Assembly (NCBI GenBank): GCA_947501805.1
Contig: CANMXJ010000002.1
Span: 186,001-250,000, forward strand
Direction of reading: 5' to 3'
DNA: 64,000 bases
Source: an uncultured Sulfitobacter sp.
GTDB lineage: Bacteria; Pseudomonadota; Alphaproteobacteria; Rhodobacterales; Rhodobacteraceae
The notes under the pieces were generated by a model. It was not told the origin of the DNA and did no database searches. It saw only the letters and a program-made list of their open reading frames with translations. This document shows positions 47,167 through 56,479 of the stretch, piece by piece. How positions within the stretch are numbered: the stretch's first letter is position 1; each line of letters begins with the position of its first letter. The position numbers were made by a program, and so were the translations under genes.

Positions 47167-48206
47167 AGCCAGCGCTCCTTGTTGCTGCCAACGGCATCTG
47201 CGACGTTTGCAAATCCGTCACGGTCCAGAAGTGAATCCAACCCGCTGGCAATTTCAGCCACCAACGACATGCCGCCAAAAACCAACGCGGTATAAAGTTG
47301 GACCGCTGAAGCACCCGCACAGATTTTTGCATAGGCGTCTTGCGCAGAACCGATGCCCCCGACACCGATCAAGGGAATATCGGTCAGGGTTGAAAGGCGC
47401 GCTAACACGCGGGTGGATTTTTCAAACAAGGGTGCGCCGGACAATCCGCCAGCCTCGCTTGCATATTTGCTGCGCAGGCCCTCGCGGTCCAATGTGGTAT
47501 TTGTCGCAATGATTGCTGCGACGCCTGCGTTGTTCGCCACATCAGCCACATCTGCAATTTCATTTGGCGTCAGGTCGGGCGCAATTTTCAAGAATACCGG
47601 CGTCGCTCCGCGCACGTCCATGACACCCTCAAGAAGGGCTGCAAGGGCAGCTTTGCCCTGCAGGTCGCGCAGTTTCTCGGTGTTGGGAGAGGACACATTT
47701 ACCGTTGCAAAATCCACATGGTCGCGGGCGGCAATCATCACTGTGGCAAAGTCGGCAGCGCGATCCGCGCTGGTCTTGTTCGCACCAAGGTTAAGCCCAA
47801 CGGGGACACCAGCGCCGCGCGTTGCCAGCCGTGCACAGATCGCGTCAGCCCCGTCGTTGTTAAAACCGAAACGGTTGATCGCTGCGCGATCTTTGGTCAG
47901 TCGGAACAGGCGTGGTTTGGGGTTGCCGGGCTGTGGCAGGGGTGTGGCTGCACCCACTTCTATAAAGCCGAAACCCGTGCGTGACAGTGGCGCGATTGCA
48001 GTGGCATTCTTGTCAAAACCTGCGGCCAGTCCAACTGGATTGGGCAAAGTCATGCCTGCCAAAGTTGTTTTCAAGCGCGGCGATGTTACCACACCGGGTG
48101 CCGGAACCAGACCGGCCTGCAAAGCACGGATCGCAACGCCATGTGCGGTTTCCGGATCCAGTTTGCGCAAAGCAGCAAGACCGAATTTTTCAAATGTGGT
48201 CGTCAT
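47163..48206 (-). CDS. pyrD: Dihydroorotate dehydrogenase (quinone)
   Basis: A 347-residue class 2 dihydroorotate dehydrogenase, oxidising dihydroorotate to orotate with transfer of electrons to quinone at the membrane. The N-terminal amphipathic helix is present, followed by AAGFDKNA near residue 63, NRFGFNNDG near residue 112, NVSSPNT with the class 2 serine base near residue 174, and the FMN phosphate site [13 protein letters not shown]. The start is ATG 48206, overlapping the DUF1330 stop (ATGA). Middle gene of the five-gene overlapped operon. Confidence 0.94.
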   Translation of the reverse strand: MTTTFEKFGLAALRKLDPETAHGVAIRALQAGLVPAPGVVTSPRLKTTLAGMTLPNPVGLAAGFDKNATAIAPLSRTGFGFIEVGAATPLPQPGNPKPRLFRLTKDRAAINRFGFNNDGADAICARLATRGAGVPVGLNLGANKTSADRAADFATVMIAARDHVDFATVNVSSPNTEKLRDLQGKAALAALLEGVMDVRGATPVFLKIAPDLTPNEIADVADVANNAGVAAIIATNTTLDREGLRSKYASEAGGLSGAPLFEKSTRVLARLSTLTDIPLIGVGGIGSAQDAYAKICAGASAVQLYTALVFGGMSLVAEIASGLDSLLDRDGFANVADAVGSNKERWL

Positions 48207-48634
48207 GCGAAGTGATCCGTCAGCGCAGCGCTGCGGGTGCGGATCAGGCGCGAGGTTTTCACGGCGGCTTGACGGTGCACAACGGCTTTTTGATATGCAG
48301 GATCCGAAATCATGGCAAGAAACGCATGGGCGTTGGGGTAATAGGCGATGAACATCGCATCCCATGTTTCATCTACAGGGCCAATCAGGGTTGTTTCGAA
48401 ATCGCCGCGCCAGACAATGCTGCCGCCGACCCTTGTAAGGACCGGCGCGGATTCCTTGCCGTAGTTTGCGTAGGCTTCGGCCCCAGTCAGCCCGTCGCGT
48501 GCCAGGATGTGATCACCCGGATAATTTGCCAGATCGCGGAACTTCACAAGGTTGAGCATGTTCAGCGGGGTTTCGCGGTCCAGCCCCTTGAAGACTTCAA
48601 ACTGCGCGCGATCAGGGTCGATATAGTGCGTCAT
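48203..48634 (-). CDS. DUF1330-family protein
   Basis: A 143-residue protein with the ferredoxin-like dimeric alpha/beta barrel pattern of the DUF1330 family ([12 protein letters not shown] near residue 23, [19 protein letters not shown] near residue 90). No catalytic residues are established for the family. Overlaps pyrD downstream and the DUF952 gene upstream by 4 bp each. Function unknown. Confidence 0.8.
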   Translation of the reverse strand: MTHYIDPDRAQFEVFKGLDRETPLNMLNLVKFRDLANYPGDHILARDGLTGAEAYANYGKESAPVLTRVGGSIVWRGDFETTLIGPVDETWDAMFIAYYPNAHAFLAMISDPAYQKAVVHRQAAVKTSRLIRTRSAALTDHFA

Positions 48635-48981
48635 TGGCTTGCCTTGTCCAGTCCTGCGGGAAATTGGTGCACACCGTTTTCCAACGGCAACGGTTGTGCC
48701 CAGACTACATCATCCAGCTTCATCTTGCGGTAAAGATGGGGGAATTCGGCTCCACCGCGCGAAACTTCCCATTTCAATGCTTTACCTGCTGCGTCTGCAT
48801 CAACAGCAATCAGGAACAGATCGTCAACGCCCGCAAAGTGCTTGGCCGCAGTTTCAGCCGCCTGCACCTCTGTCGAGAAATGCACATAGCCATCGGCCAG
48901 ATCAATCGGTGCGCCCGCGGTTTCGCCAAGCTTACGCAGTTCAGCCCATTCTTCGGATCGGAATATCTTGAATATCAACAT
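48631..48981 (-). CDS. DUF952-family protein
   Basis: A 116-residue protein of the DUF952 family, recognised by IFKIFRSEEWAEL at the N-terminus, DGYVHFSTEVQ near residue 30, and the C-terminal FPHLYRKMKLDDVVWAQPL. The GYVHfS segment resembles ADP-ribosyltransferase-fold proteins; activity is not established. The start is ATG 48981; the 12-codon extension is not family-like. First gene of the operon, facing the nucleotidase gene across 173 bp. Confidence 0.82.
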   Translation of the reverse strand: MLIFKIFRSEEWAELRKLGETAGAPIDLADGYVHFSTEVQAAETAAKHFAGVDDLFLIAVDADAAGKALKWEVSRGGAEFPHLYRKMKLDDVVWAQPLPLENGVHQFPAGLDKASQ

Positions 48982-49154
48982 AAGGTTGGTGATGCCTGCG
49001 CGACTGGGTCGGGTCAAGTCGCCAAAAGCCGCTAAGCGCCGCTTGGGTCTTGTGCTTCATCCCGCCTAACGCCACGGCACGGGCCTACAACTTCTTTGAC
49101 AGAGTGCAAGCAGGGGTTACGGTAAGACCATAGATTCCAATTGGGGGAAAACCG

Positions 49155-50711
49155 ATGAAACGATTCCTGACAAGCGTTGCAGCACTGGGCCTGATGGCCG
49201 GTAGCGCCGCCGCCGACTACAGCCTGACGATTTTGCACACGAATGATTTTCACGCACGTTTTGAACCGATCAGCAAGTACGACGGTCCCTGTTCGGTCGA
49301 AGACAACGGCGAGGGCAAGTGCTTTGGCGGATCGGCGCGTCTGATGACAGCGATCACCGAGGCGCGGTCGCGCACCAATAATTCGATTCTGGTGGACGGC
49401 GGGGACCAGTTTCAGGGCACGCTTTTCTATACTTACTACAAGGGCGCGCTTGCGGCGGAAATGATGAACCAGATGGGCTATGACGGCATGACCGTCGGCA
49501 ACCACGAATTTGATGACGGTCCTGAAGTGCTGCGCGGCTTCATGGATGCGGTCGAATTTCCTGTTCTGATGTCGAATGCCGATGTCTCTGCCGAACCTTT
49601 ACTTTCTGACAAATTGGCGAAATCTGCAATTATCGAACGGGGCGGAGAGAAATTGGGCCTGATCGGCCTGACACCTCAGGATACCGACGAACTGGCCAGC
49701 CCCGGCGACAACATTACCTTTTCCGATCCCGTGGCCGCGGTTCAGGGCGAGGTGGACAAACTGACGGCAGCGGGCGTGAACAAGATTATCGTGCTCAGCC
49801 ACTCTTCTTATGCGGTTGACCAGAAGGTCGCTGCAGGTACGACAGGTGTTGACGTTATTGTTGGTGGTCACTCCAACACGCTCTTGTCCAACACAAATGA
49901 GCGGGCAGAAGGACCGTACCCGACGATGGTTGGCAATACCGCGATTGTGCAGGCCTATGCCTATGGCAAGTTTCTGGGTGAATTGAACGTGACCTTCGAT
50001 GATGCAGGCAACATTACCGAAGCGACAGGCGAGCCCGTTTTGCTGGATGCCGGTGTGACGCAAGACGAAGCCACCGTTGCCCGTATCGCGGAGGCCGCCG
50101 AACCTCTGGAAGAAATCCGCAGCAAAGTTGTCGCGCAGACGGATGAACCGATCGGGGGTGATCGTGCCGTATGTCGTGCGATGGAATGCACCATGGGCAA
50201 CCTGATTGCAGATGCAATGCTGGCGCGTGTTGCGGATCAGGGGATTCAGGTCGCAATCCAGAACAGTGGTGGCATCCGCGCCTCTATTGATGCGGGTGAA
50301 GTGACCATGGGTGAGGTTCTGACCGTCCTGCCATTCCAAAACACTTTGTCGACCTTTGAGGTCACGGGCGAGGTGCTTGTTGCGGCGCTTGAGAATGGCG
50401 TCTCACAGGTCGAAGAGGGCGCGGGCCGCTTCCCGCAGGTCGCAGGGATGACCTTTGCATTCGATGCAAAAGCAGAGCCGGGATCGCGTGTGAGCGACGT
50501 TATGATCGGCGGCGCGCCTGTCGATCTTTCTGCGACCTACGGTGTTGTGTCCAACAACTACGTGCGCAACGGTGGGGATGGATACGATATGTTCAAAACA
50601 GCGGCGAATGCTTATGACTTCGGTCCGGATCTGGCTGACGTGACAGCCGAGCATATTGCCGCAAATGCACCCTACAAGCCTTATACGGACGGGCGCATCA
50701 CGGCAAAGTAA
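49155..50711 (+). CDS. Periplasmic 5'-nucleotidase / 2',3'-cyclic phosphodiesterase (UshA-like)
   Basis: A 518-residue exported metallophosphoesterase with signal peptide MKRFLTSVAALGLMAGSAAA. The metal site starts with ILHTNDFHARFEP near residue 25; further ligands are in DGGDQFQGT, VGNHEFDDG and HSSYAVD plus GGHSN near residue 235. The C-terminal substrate domain has NSGGIRASID near residue 373 and the stacking NNYVRNGGDGYDMF near residue 455. It would release phosphate and nucleosides from external nucleotides, feeding the salvage genes elsewhere in the window. Followed by a strong terminator. Confidence 0.9.
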   Translation: MKRFLTSVAALGLMAGSAAADYSLTILHTNDFHARFEPISKYDGPCSVEDNGEGKCFGGSARLMTAITEARSRTNNSILVDGGDQFQGTLFYTYYKGALAAEMMNQMGYDGMTVGNHEFDDGPEVLRGFMDAVEFPVLMSNADVSAEPLLSDKLAKSAIIERGGEKLGLIGLTPQDTDELASPGDNITFSDPVAAVQGEVDKLTAAGVNKIIVLSHSSYAVDQKVAAGTTGVDVIVGGHSNTLLSNTNERAEGPYPTMVGNTAIVQAYAYGKFLGELNVTFDDAGNITEATGEPVLLDAGVTQDEATVARIAEAAEPLEEIRSKVVAQTDEPIGGDRAVCRAMECTMGNLIADAMLARVADQGIQVAIQNSGGIRASIDAGEVTMGEVLTVLPFQNTLSTFEVTGEVLVAALENGVSQVEEGAGRFPQVAGMTFAFDAKAEPGSRVSDVMIGGAPVDLSATYGVVSNNYVRNGGDGYDMFKTAANAYDFGPDLADVTAEHIAANAPYKPYTDGRITAK

Positions 50712-50751
50712 GCCGTTAGTTAGCGACGGATCGGGTACGACGGATAGGGCA

Positions 50752-50780
50752 AGGCGCACCATGTTAGGTGCGCCTTTTTT
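50752..50780 (+). terminator. Intrinsic terminator of the 5'-nucleotidase gene
   Basis: AGGCGCACC (50752-50760) pairs with GGTGCGCCT (50767-50775) around a 6-nt loop, followed directly by a T-run to 50780. It lies 40 bp after the stop codon on the plus strand. Confidence 0.9.
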
Positions 50781-50894
50781 ATGCGAAAGACATATGCGGA
50801 GAGGGCGACAAAGTAGCATTTTCCTAGCCGAATGCGGACAAAAACACATACCCTGTTGGATCGCACTGTGAACTTGCCACTATTGACACACCCA

Positions 50895-51362
50895 TCGTTT
50901 GGGCCAGCTTGTCGTCCGCCAGAAAACCCAGATGCTGAACGAAATCCGCAGTCTTTTACGTGAGTCTGGTCATGTAATCGGCAGCGGGCCGATTGTGGCT
51001 ATGCGCTTCATCACGACGTTTTAGACGGGTGACTGTTTGGACATTCCTGACGTGGTGAAGAACATGCTCAAAAGACTTCATGATCAGGTTGTTGCTCTCG
51101 ATGACCGGGCGACTTTTTTGACAAACTGATCGAGTATAATGCTCGGCTCGATGAACGTGCCAAACAGATCAGGACGGCCCCCGGTGGTGGCCGCATCACT
51201 GCCAATGCCTTTGTTGCGACAGCTGGCGATGACATACATCTCAAAAAACGGGCGCGAGTTCGCTGGCTGGGGCATGCGCCGCTTAACAGGTCGAGTGGTG
51301 GCAAAGAACGCCTAGGTCGCTTCAGCAAGAAGGGAGACAGATACGTTCGACGAATGCCGTGA
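50895..51362 (+). pseudogene. IS110-family transposase relic
   Basis: Three or more reading-frame pieces in order give a decayed IS110-family transposase: VVRQKTQMLNEIRSLLRESG (from about 50909), then FFDKLIEYNARLDERAKQIRTAPGG (about 51114-51190), then FKNGREFAGW and SSGGKERLGRFSKKGDRYVRRMP (about 51240-51359). The last pieces match the C-terminal Tnp_20 block with GRISKRGD-like core. Frameshifts and stops separate the parts and the N-terminal DEDD catalytic region is missing. No terminal repeats were seen. This marks past insertion activity at the edge of the gene-poor segment. Confidence 0.8.
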
Positions 51363-52132
51363 TGGCACGTGGGATCATCCGAAAACCTGACATCCCGTAC
51401 GATGTCCGGGAATCACAGTTTCGCGTCGCTGATTGGGAACAGGTTTGCGGACCCCATCAAGGCCAGCGGCAAGTATCGAAGCCACAATCAAAGAACGGAC
51501 ACAGGACTTTCCGGAACTTTGCGCATGCATCTATTGCTGGCGCAGCATTCCTTTGCAACTGCAGAAAGCTTGTTTCTACGATGCCACCTGTGTCATCGAA
51601 GCAGCCGTTTATTAAAAAGCAATCAACTTTGGATATGGGCGAAGGTGCACTCGCCCTCATGTAAGGTGCCCCTTTTCAGATGCCTCACAGGCACGAGCAA
51701 CAGCATTAAACGGGCCACAGTTCTGCACAGGCGCCTTCGCTCATGGCCACTATGCAAACAGCCAACCGCTATGGCTTGCGTAAATCATAGCCGCCAGGAA
51801 CATGTTGCCCGCGCATGCATGTCACTGGCGCGTTACTTGTTTTGCCAAGTGCCGCAATGATTGCCTTTTTCAATGCTTGGACAGCATTGATCGTGCTTGA
51901 CCTATCAATTATCGTCGCTGGCGTGAGGCTGATCAGTTGCCACTTACTTGATTGCCCGGACCCGTGAGCCAAGGCCAGCCAGTCGCGGCATAATTCGGCG
52001 TTGGGGCCAGACGTGGCGCGATTGCCGGTCTTACCGCGGTGACATTACACTGTTGAGCAATGTCAATCCGCACCTCTCTCCATCGGATAAATGTGACCAA
52101 CAGAGATCATTTGAACAAAGAGGAATCCTGAC
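51363..52132. other. Non-coding stretch after the IS110 relic
   Basis: No convincing gene in 770 bp on either strand. Short open frames overlap one another on both strands without ribosome sites or recognisable motifs, and stops are frequent. It probably consists of decayed mobile-element or neighbouring gene sequence. AGAGGA about 10 bp before the next gene is its ribosome site. Confidence 0.5.
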
Positions 52133-52453
52133 ATGGAAAATGGAAGCGATAAGAAGAAGGAAACGTGGGTCGAGGAAATCGAGGTCGCTGGCGACAAACT
52201 GGTAAACCGGGTCAAGGAACTGGCAAAGGAAAGCAGTGTCCGTCAGATGAAGATCATCGCCGATGATGGTGACGTGTTTCTTGAGACACCGCTGAATGTC
52301 GGACTGGTTGTGGGCGGGGTTGTGGTGCTTGCTGCACCTTGGCTAGCAATTTTGGGAGCCATTGCCGGATTGGTGACAAAGGTTCGCATCGTCGTCGAGC
52401 GCGAAACCAAGCAAGGTGAGACAGAGGGGACCGAACATCAGGATGATACCTGA
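52133..52453 (+). CDS. DUF4342-family small membrane-associated protein
   Basis: A 106-residue protein matching the DUF4342 pattern: WVEEIEVAGDKLVNRVKEL near residue 11, a middle strand pair (MKIIADDGDVFLETPLNVG), and a hydrophobic hairpin at about residues 57-83 ending in KVRIVVER. The C-terminus is charged. AGAGGA precedes the ATG. Function of the family is unknown. It stands alone between decayed sequences. Confidence 0.8.
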   Translation: MENGSDKKKETWVEEIEVAGDKLVNRVKELAKESSVRQMKIIADDGDVFLETPLNVGLVVGGVVVLAAPWLAILGAIAGLVTKVRIVVERETKQGETEGTEHQDDT

Positions 52454-53134
52454 TGGATGAAGGGTCAACCATCGACTGAGGATGGAGGACGCCAACTGGT
52501 TGAACAAGCGCTGAAACCGAAGGTCAAATTCGCGGGCGATAGGACGTTCGACAAGCGGGAATTTCGCACTTGTCGCCGAAGACATCACCGGGACCTATGC
52601 ATAGTATGATTTGGCGACATCACTTTGAGGAAGGCAAGGGTTTATAACGCGCAGGCAGCGATGATGCAAGCCGCGTCGGTTGTTGCTGCGCCAAAGAGAA
52701 GCAGCGTGAAAACCTGAACATGCAACCAGATGAAACGCTGTTCTCCTGTTGTTTCGCGCAGCGAACGCACCAAGGGGAGGACGCGCCCATCTGGCCTAAA
52801 CCAAATACTACCTCTACTGCTGCGGACCTGTAGGCGACAAAAACGACCAGACCGGTTGGGTAATCGAAGAATTGACTAAATTTGCAATGTTGGCGAGGCG
52901 CTGCTTAAAGCGTCGAAATTTGATCTTACCGAATGTGCTGTCAGACGATGATTGGCAATGCATCATAGCGCCAACCCTTTTCCTCGTTGGCGCAAATCAG
53001 ATGACCTAATTAACCAAGGATGCGATCATCATGCTGCATCGCGTTGCAGCAGAAATCCAAACCGCAATTGTGATGGCAGCAGATCGTCGTCGAACGATCA
53101 TCAAACCCAACTGGCTCACGGAGAAATTGCCCGC
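52454..53134. pseudogene. Decayed region with a minus-strand membrane-protein fragment
   Basis: On the minus strand a frame ending at 52642 reads LVRSLRETTGEQRFIWLHVQ then VFTLLLFGAATTDAACIIAA to the stop, and after a frame change upstream (about 52800-52913) it reads DYPTGLVVFVAYRSAAVEVV. This looks like the C-terminal part of a broken membrane or exported protein; I cannot name it. On the plus strand 52457-52609 could encode a 50-residue basic peptide without family likeness. The rest (52914-53134) holds nothing recognisable. Confidence 0.4.
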
Positions 53135-53941
53135 CTACACTTCCTTGATCAAGTCATCGAAGGGCAGCCTAGCACGCGCGCTGAACAGGCCTTCGGGTTT
53201 CCCGGTACCTGCGCCAATGACCATCGTGGGTTCAGCTCTGCTTGGCAGCCCAAGCAGCTTTCTGATCCCGCGCCGGTCGATCCCGCCTATGGGACAAGAT
53301 TCGTAGCCGTGTGCCGCAAGTGACAGCATCAGGTTTTCTGCGGCTAAACTTGCCTGGATATGACCGTAAACACGGTGATCGGCCCGTGAGACAGGGCCGT
53401 TCACCGTTGGCTCGCTCCTGCTTTTGTTCCACAAGACGATCCGGCGAATGAAGTTGTGTACGCCAAAGCGGTCGGTTTTCATCAACATCGGGATGGTGTT
53501 TTCGTAGTAATCGCGCACTGGTCCCGTCAGTGGTTTCTTCCCATGATCGGTCATGATGTCTGTCAGCTTTTTCAGGTGCGTCTGCCATAGATCACCCCGC
53601 GACACGATCACCAGAAGATCACCTGCCGTTGTCGCCGCTGGTTGGTTCAGACAAAGCGGTGCCATGCATTTCTTCATCGTCTCATCGCGCACCCAATAGA
53701 TTTCATAACACTGCAGATTTGATGAGCTTGGTGCGAGAATGGCGTCCTGTAAACAATCACGCATGATGTCTTCGCGAATGGGAACGCCGTCAAAGATGCG
53801 AATGGCGCGGCGTCCGTGAATGGTTTTCTTGAAACCGGGTAACGCGGAAGTTGTGAACGACGGATTGGGCCGCTCGTCCATGGTTTCGATGACTTTATCA
53901 AACTCGGCCATTTCACTCAGCGGGTTCGGGGTGGTTGACAT
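53135..53941 (-). CDS. Nitroreductase-family FMN oxidoreductase
   Basis: A 268-residue nitroreductase-like protein. The FMN-binding start GRRAIRIFDGVPI near residue 43, APSSSNLQCYEIYWVRD near residue 70 and the late GYESCPIGGIDRRGIRKLLGLP near residue 214 are typical. The start is ATG 53941 with GGAG nine bases upstream; the longer frame to 54007 is unsupported. It is somewhat longer than usual, with an N-terminal extension of about 35 residues. It faces the 2TM/FAD-oxidoreductase unit across 140 bp and may share its regulation. Confidence 0.83.
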   Translation of the reverse strand: MSTTPNPLSEMAEFDKVIETMDERPNPSFTTSALPGFKKTIHGRRAIRIFDGVPIREDIMRDCLQDAILAPSSSNLQCYEIYWVRDETMKKCMAPLCLNQPAATTAGDLLVIVSRGDLWQTHLKKLTDIMTDHGKKPLTGPVRDYYENTIPMLMKTDRFGVHNFIRRIVLWNKSRSEPTVNGPVSRADHRVYGHIQASLAAENLMLSLAAHGYESCPIGGIDRRGIRKLLGLPSRAEPTMVIGAGTGKPEGLFSARARLPFDDLIKEV

Positions 53942-54081
53942 CGTGGTCGCTCCATTCCGTTTCGACGGTTCACGCCCCAAGGCTAGCGCCACCAAAGCGA
54001 ACGACATTGACTTTCCTCAATTGTGCAAACGCCCGACTTGCTAAACTTGATGCCGTTGCAGAGTCGTGAGGGAGCACAGCC

Positions 54082-54357
54082 ATGGAGCAATCCGAAGCCT
54101 ATCAATCCGCCAAGAAACGCGTTGAGGCCAAGATGAGTTTCTACACGCACGTATCGGTTTATGTTGCTATCATTCTGCTTCTTGCGGTGATCAACCTCTC
54201 ATTCTCACCCGGCACACTCTGGTTTCACTGGCCCATGATGGGGTGGGGGATCGCCGTGGTCCTTCATGCCTTTGCGGTCTTTGTTTTTCCAAGTCGGTTC
54301 ACTGTCACCGAAAAAATGATCGAAAAAGAAATGAACAAATCCCAGACACGAAGCTGA
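54082..54357 (+). CDS. 2TM-domain small membrane protein
   Basis: A 91-residue protein with the 2TM-domain layout: an N-terminal AKKRVEAKMSFYTHVSVYV segment, first membrane helix about residues 23-42, WFHWPMMGWGIAVVLHAF forming the second, and a charged C-terminus (EKMIEKEMNKSQ). Similar domains are often fused to histidine kinases or found next to regulators; here it stands alone, 10 bp before the FAD oxidoreductase gene. It could anchor or regulate the oxidoreductase, which is inferred from coupling only. Confidence 0.8.
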   Translation: MEQSEAYQSAKKRVEAKMSFYTHVSVYVAIILLLAVINLSFSPGTLWFHWPMMGWGIAVVLHAFAVFVFPSRFTVTEKMIEKEMNKSQTRS

Positions 54358-54367
54358 GGGTCGTCAC

Positions 54368-55921
54368 ATGCTTAAAAGCAAAACACAGAAATGGGATGCG
54401 ATTGTCGTCGGGTCCGGCATGGGCGGTATGACAGCCGCTGCCGCACTATCTAAAATGGGCCACAAGGTATTGCTGCTGGAACAGTACAAGACCTTAGGAG
54501 GTCTCACGCACAGCTTTTCGCGCGAAGGCTTCTCTTGGGACGTTGGCATTCATTATCTCGGCTGTGTCGCACCCGGTGACCGGGAAAGGTCATTGATCGA
54601 CTGGCTGACGCACACGCCGATGCAATTCGAACCCATGGGCGCTGTCTATGACAATCTGCATATCGGGAACGCGCCGCCGCTTGCATTGTCACGCCCCTTT
54701 GAGGCGCAGGAGCGTGATCTGAAAGACCGCTTTCCTGATGAGGCAGAGGCAATCGAGGCGTGGATTGCTGCGTTACGCGAAGGGCGGGACCTGATGTACG
54801 CGCTGGCACCAACCCGCGCGACGCCGGAATTTGTTGGCGACATGATTGATTGGTGGAACCGCCGCGCCATCGACAAATGGTGCAAGCGCACTTTGCAGGA
54901 AGTTGTCGACAGCATCACGCAAAATCCGGACCTTGCCGCGGCCTTTACCGCTCAATGGGGCGATCATGGTGGCCGTCCGCATAAGGTAAGCTTTGCCATG
55001 CACGCTTTGGTTTACGGCAGTTATCTGACAAGCGGCGCGTGGTATCCAGTGGGCGGTGGCAAGTCCTTTGCCGATCACATGATCCCAACGATCACGCAAG
55101 CAGGTGGGGAGGCCCGTGAGGACGTAAAAGTTGACACGCTGCTGGTCGAAAACGACAAGGTCATCGGCGTGCGAACATCTGAAGGTGAAGAATTCTATTC
55201 GGACGTGGTCATCTCCAACATCGGCGCGCGTGAGACGATCAATAATCTGCTGCCTGCGGGCTTTGGTCCCGAAGACTGGATCAACGAAGTCCAGTCACTG
55301 CCCCCGTCCATTGCGCATTTCAGCCTGTTTTTGGGGTTTGAGGGCGACGTGACACAGGCAGGTGCAACAAGGACAAACCATTGGTTCTATCCAGACGGCG
55401 AAATCGATGCGATTTGGAGTGACGCGCCGGACGGCAATCCCCCTGGTTTTTTCGTCTCATTTGCATCCCTGAAAGACCCAAGCCACGATCCTGGCCCCAA
55501 GCAGAAGTATGCGGGTGAGATGGTCGTCTGGACTGACTGGGATTGCGTCGCCCGATGGGCCGATCTTCCCTCCGGTCAACGGGGTGCGAACTACAGAGCC
55601 TTCAAACAGCGGGTTGAAGACAAAATGTTTGCCTTATTCCAAGCGAATTTCCCGGAATTAGCCGAACTGGTGGTGTTTCGGGAACTTTCAACGCCCTTGG
55701 CAACGGCGTCAATTACCGGTCACCATGAAGGTCGCTTCTATGGATTGGATGGCACACCTGAGCGCGTCATGAGCGATGCGCTGAGCACAAGGACCCCAAT
55801 AGATGGGCTTTATATTTCCGGGCAGGACGTGATCAGCCAGGGCATTCAAGGCGCGCTTTGGGGCGGGATTCTGTGTGCGGCCAGCGTCGATCCTAAAGTC
55901 TTTCGAAAAATCCGTGGATAG
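54368..55921 (+). CDS. CrtI/phytoene-dehydrogenase-like FAD oxidoreductase
   Basis: A 517-residue flavoprotein with the N-terminal dinucleotide-binding motif VVGSGMGGMTAAAALSKMG (residues 14-32), followed by LLLEQYKTLGGLTHSF, and the C-terminal FAD motif GLYISGQDVISQGIQGALWGG near residue 480. It belongs to the carotenoid desaturase / retinol saturase-type group. There are no crtB, crtE or other carotenoid genes nearby, so a saturase or desaturase acting on another hydrophobic polyene or lipid is as likely as carotenoid synthesis. It is in an operon with the 2TM gene (10 bp) and the GyrI-like gene (19 bp). Confidence 0.8.
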   Translation: MLKSKTQKWDAIVVGSGMGGMTAAAALSKMGHKVLLLEQYKTLGGLTHSFSREGFSWDVGIHYLGCVAPGDRERSLIDWLTHTPMQFEPMGAVYDNLHIGNAPPLALSRPFEAQERDLKDRFPDEAEAIEAWIAALREGRDLMYALAPTRATPEFVGDMIDWWNRRAIDKWCKRTLQEVVDSITQNPDLAAAFTAQWGDHGGRPHKVSFAMHALVYGSYLTSGAWYPVGGGKSFADHMIPTITQAGGEAREDVKVDTLLVENDKVIGVRTSEGEEFYSDVVISNIGARETINNLLPAGFGPEDWINEVQSLPPSIAHFSLFLGFEGDVTQAGATRTNHWFYPDGEIDAIWSDAPDGNPPGFFVSFASLKDPSHDPGPKQKYAGEMVVWTDWDCVARWADLPSGQRGANYRAFKQRVEDKMFALFQANFPELAELVVFRELSTPLATASITGHHEGRFYGLDGTPERVMSDALSTRTPIDGLYISGQDVISQGIQGALWGGILCAASVDPKVFRKIRG

Positions 55922-55940
55922 TTTTGGAAAGGAGTATCAC

Positions 55941-56411
55941 ATGGCACGCTACCAGATGGTTGAGTGCGAAGTACAACCCTACCTCTACAATGAGCGTAGC
56001 TGTTCGATGGATCCCAGCGACATTAGCAAGAACATGGGGGTTGCGATTCAGGCTGTTGCCGATTTGATCGCGAGGAAAGGCATTACGAGCACCACAAAAC
56101 CTTTGGCCGTCTATTATGGCTGTAATCTAAAAATCATGACCTTTCGGGCCGGGTTTCTGATCTCTGCGGTGGACGCAGAGAAGGCAGAAGGGGACGTTAA
56201 GGCGGATGTTCTACCTGCGGGCAAGGTGCTGAACTACATCCACGAAGGCCCCTATGCCATGCTGCGCGTCAGCTATGACGAGGCGATGAAATACATAGCC
56301 GATAACGGGATGATCGTTGGAGAGCCGACATGGGAAATCTATTTGAATGAACCCGACGATGTAGAAACAGAAGACGAGCTGAAGACAGATATCTACATCT
56401 CGGTCGCATAA
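55941..56411 (+). CDS. GyrI-like / SOUL-type small-molecule-binding protein
   Basis: A 156-residue stand-alone effector-binding (GyrI-like) domain. It shows a repeated beta-alpha-beta-beta pattern, PLAVYYG near residue 53 and VLPAGKVLNYIHEGPYAMLR near residue 92, and the C-terminal PTWEIYLNEPDDVETEDEL that carries the acidic ligand-contact region of the family. AAAGGAG precedes ATG 55941. In such proteins the cleft binds hydrophobic or cationic small molecules. Here it is co-transcribed with the FAD oxidoreductase, so it may bind its substrate or product. Confidence 0.82.
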   Translation: MARYQMVECEVQPYLYNERSCSMDPSDISKNMGVAIQAVADLIARKGITSTTKPLAVYYGCNLKIMTFRAGFLISAVDAEKAEGDVKADVLPAGKVLNYIHEGPYAMLRVSYDEAMKYIADNGMIVGEPTWEIYLNEPDDVETEDELKTDIYISVA

Positions 56412-56479
56412 CCCCCATCAATAACTGGGACAGGACTAATTCAGCGATCTGTCCGTCGCTTGCATGAAGGGTTCTTTTA

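Noticed and set aside
52952..53323. Plus-strand open frame opposite the nitroreductase gene end
   Set aside because: Mostly antisense to a clear nitroreductase gene and without a ribosome site.
54368..55921. Carotenoid biosynthesis locus
   Set aside because: No crtB, crtE, crtY or other carotenoid gene lies nearby; the flavoprotein family also includes non-carotenoid saturases.
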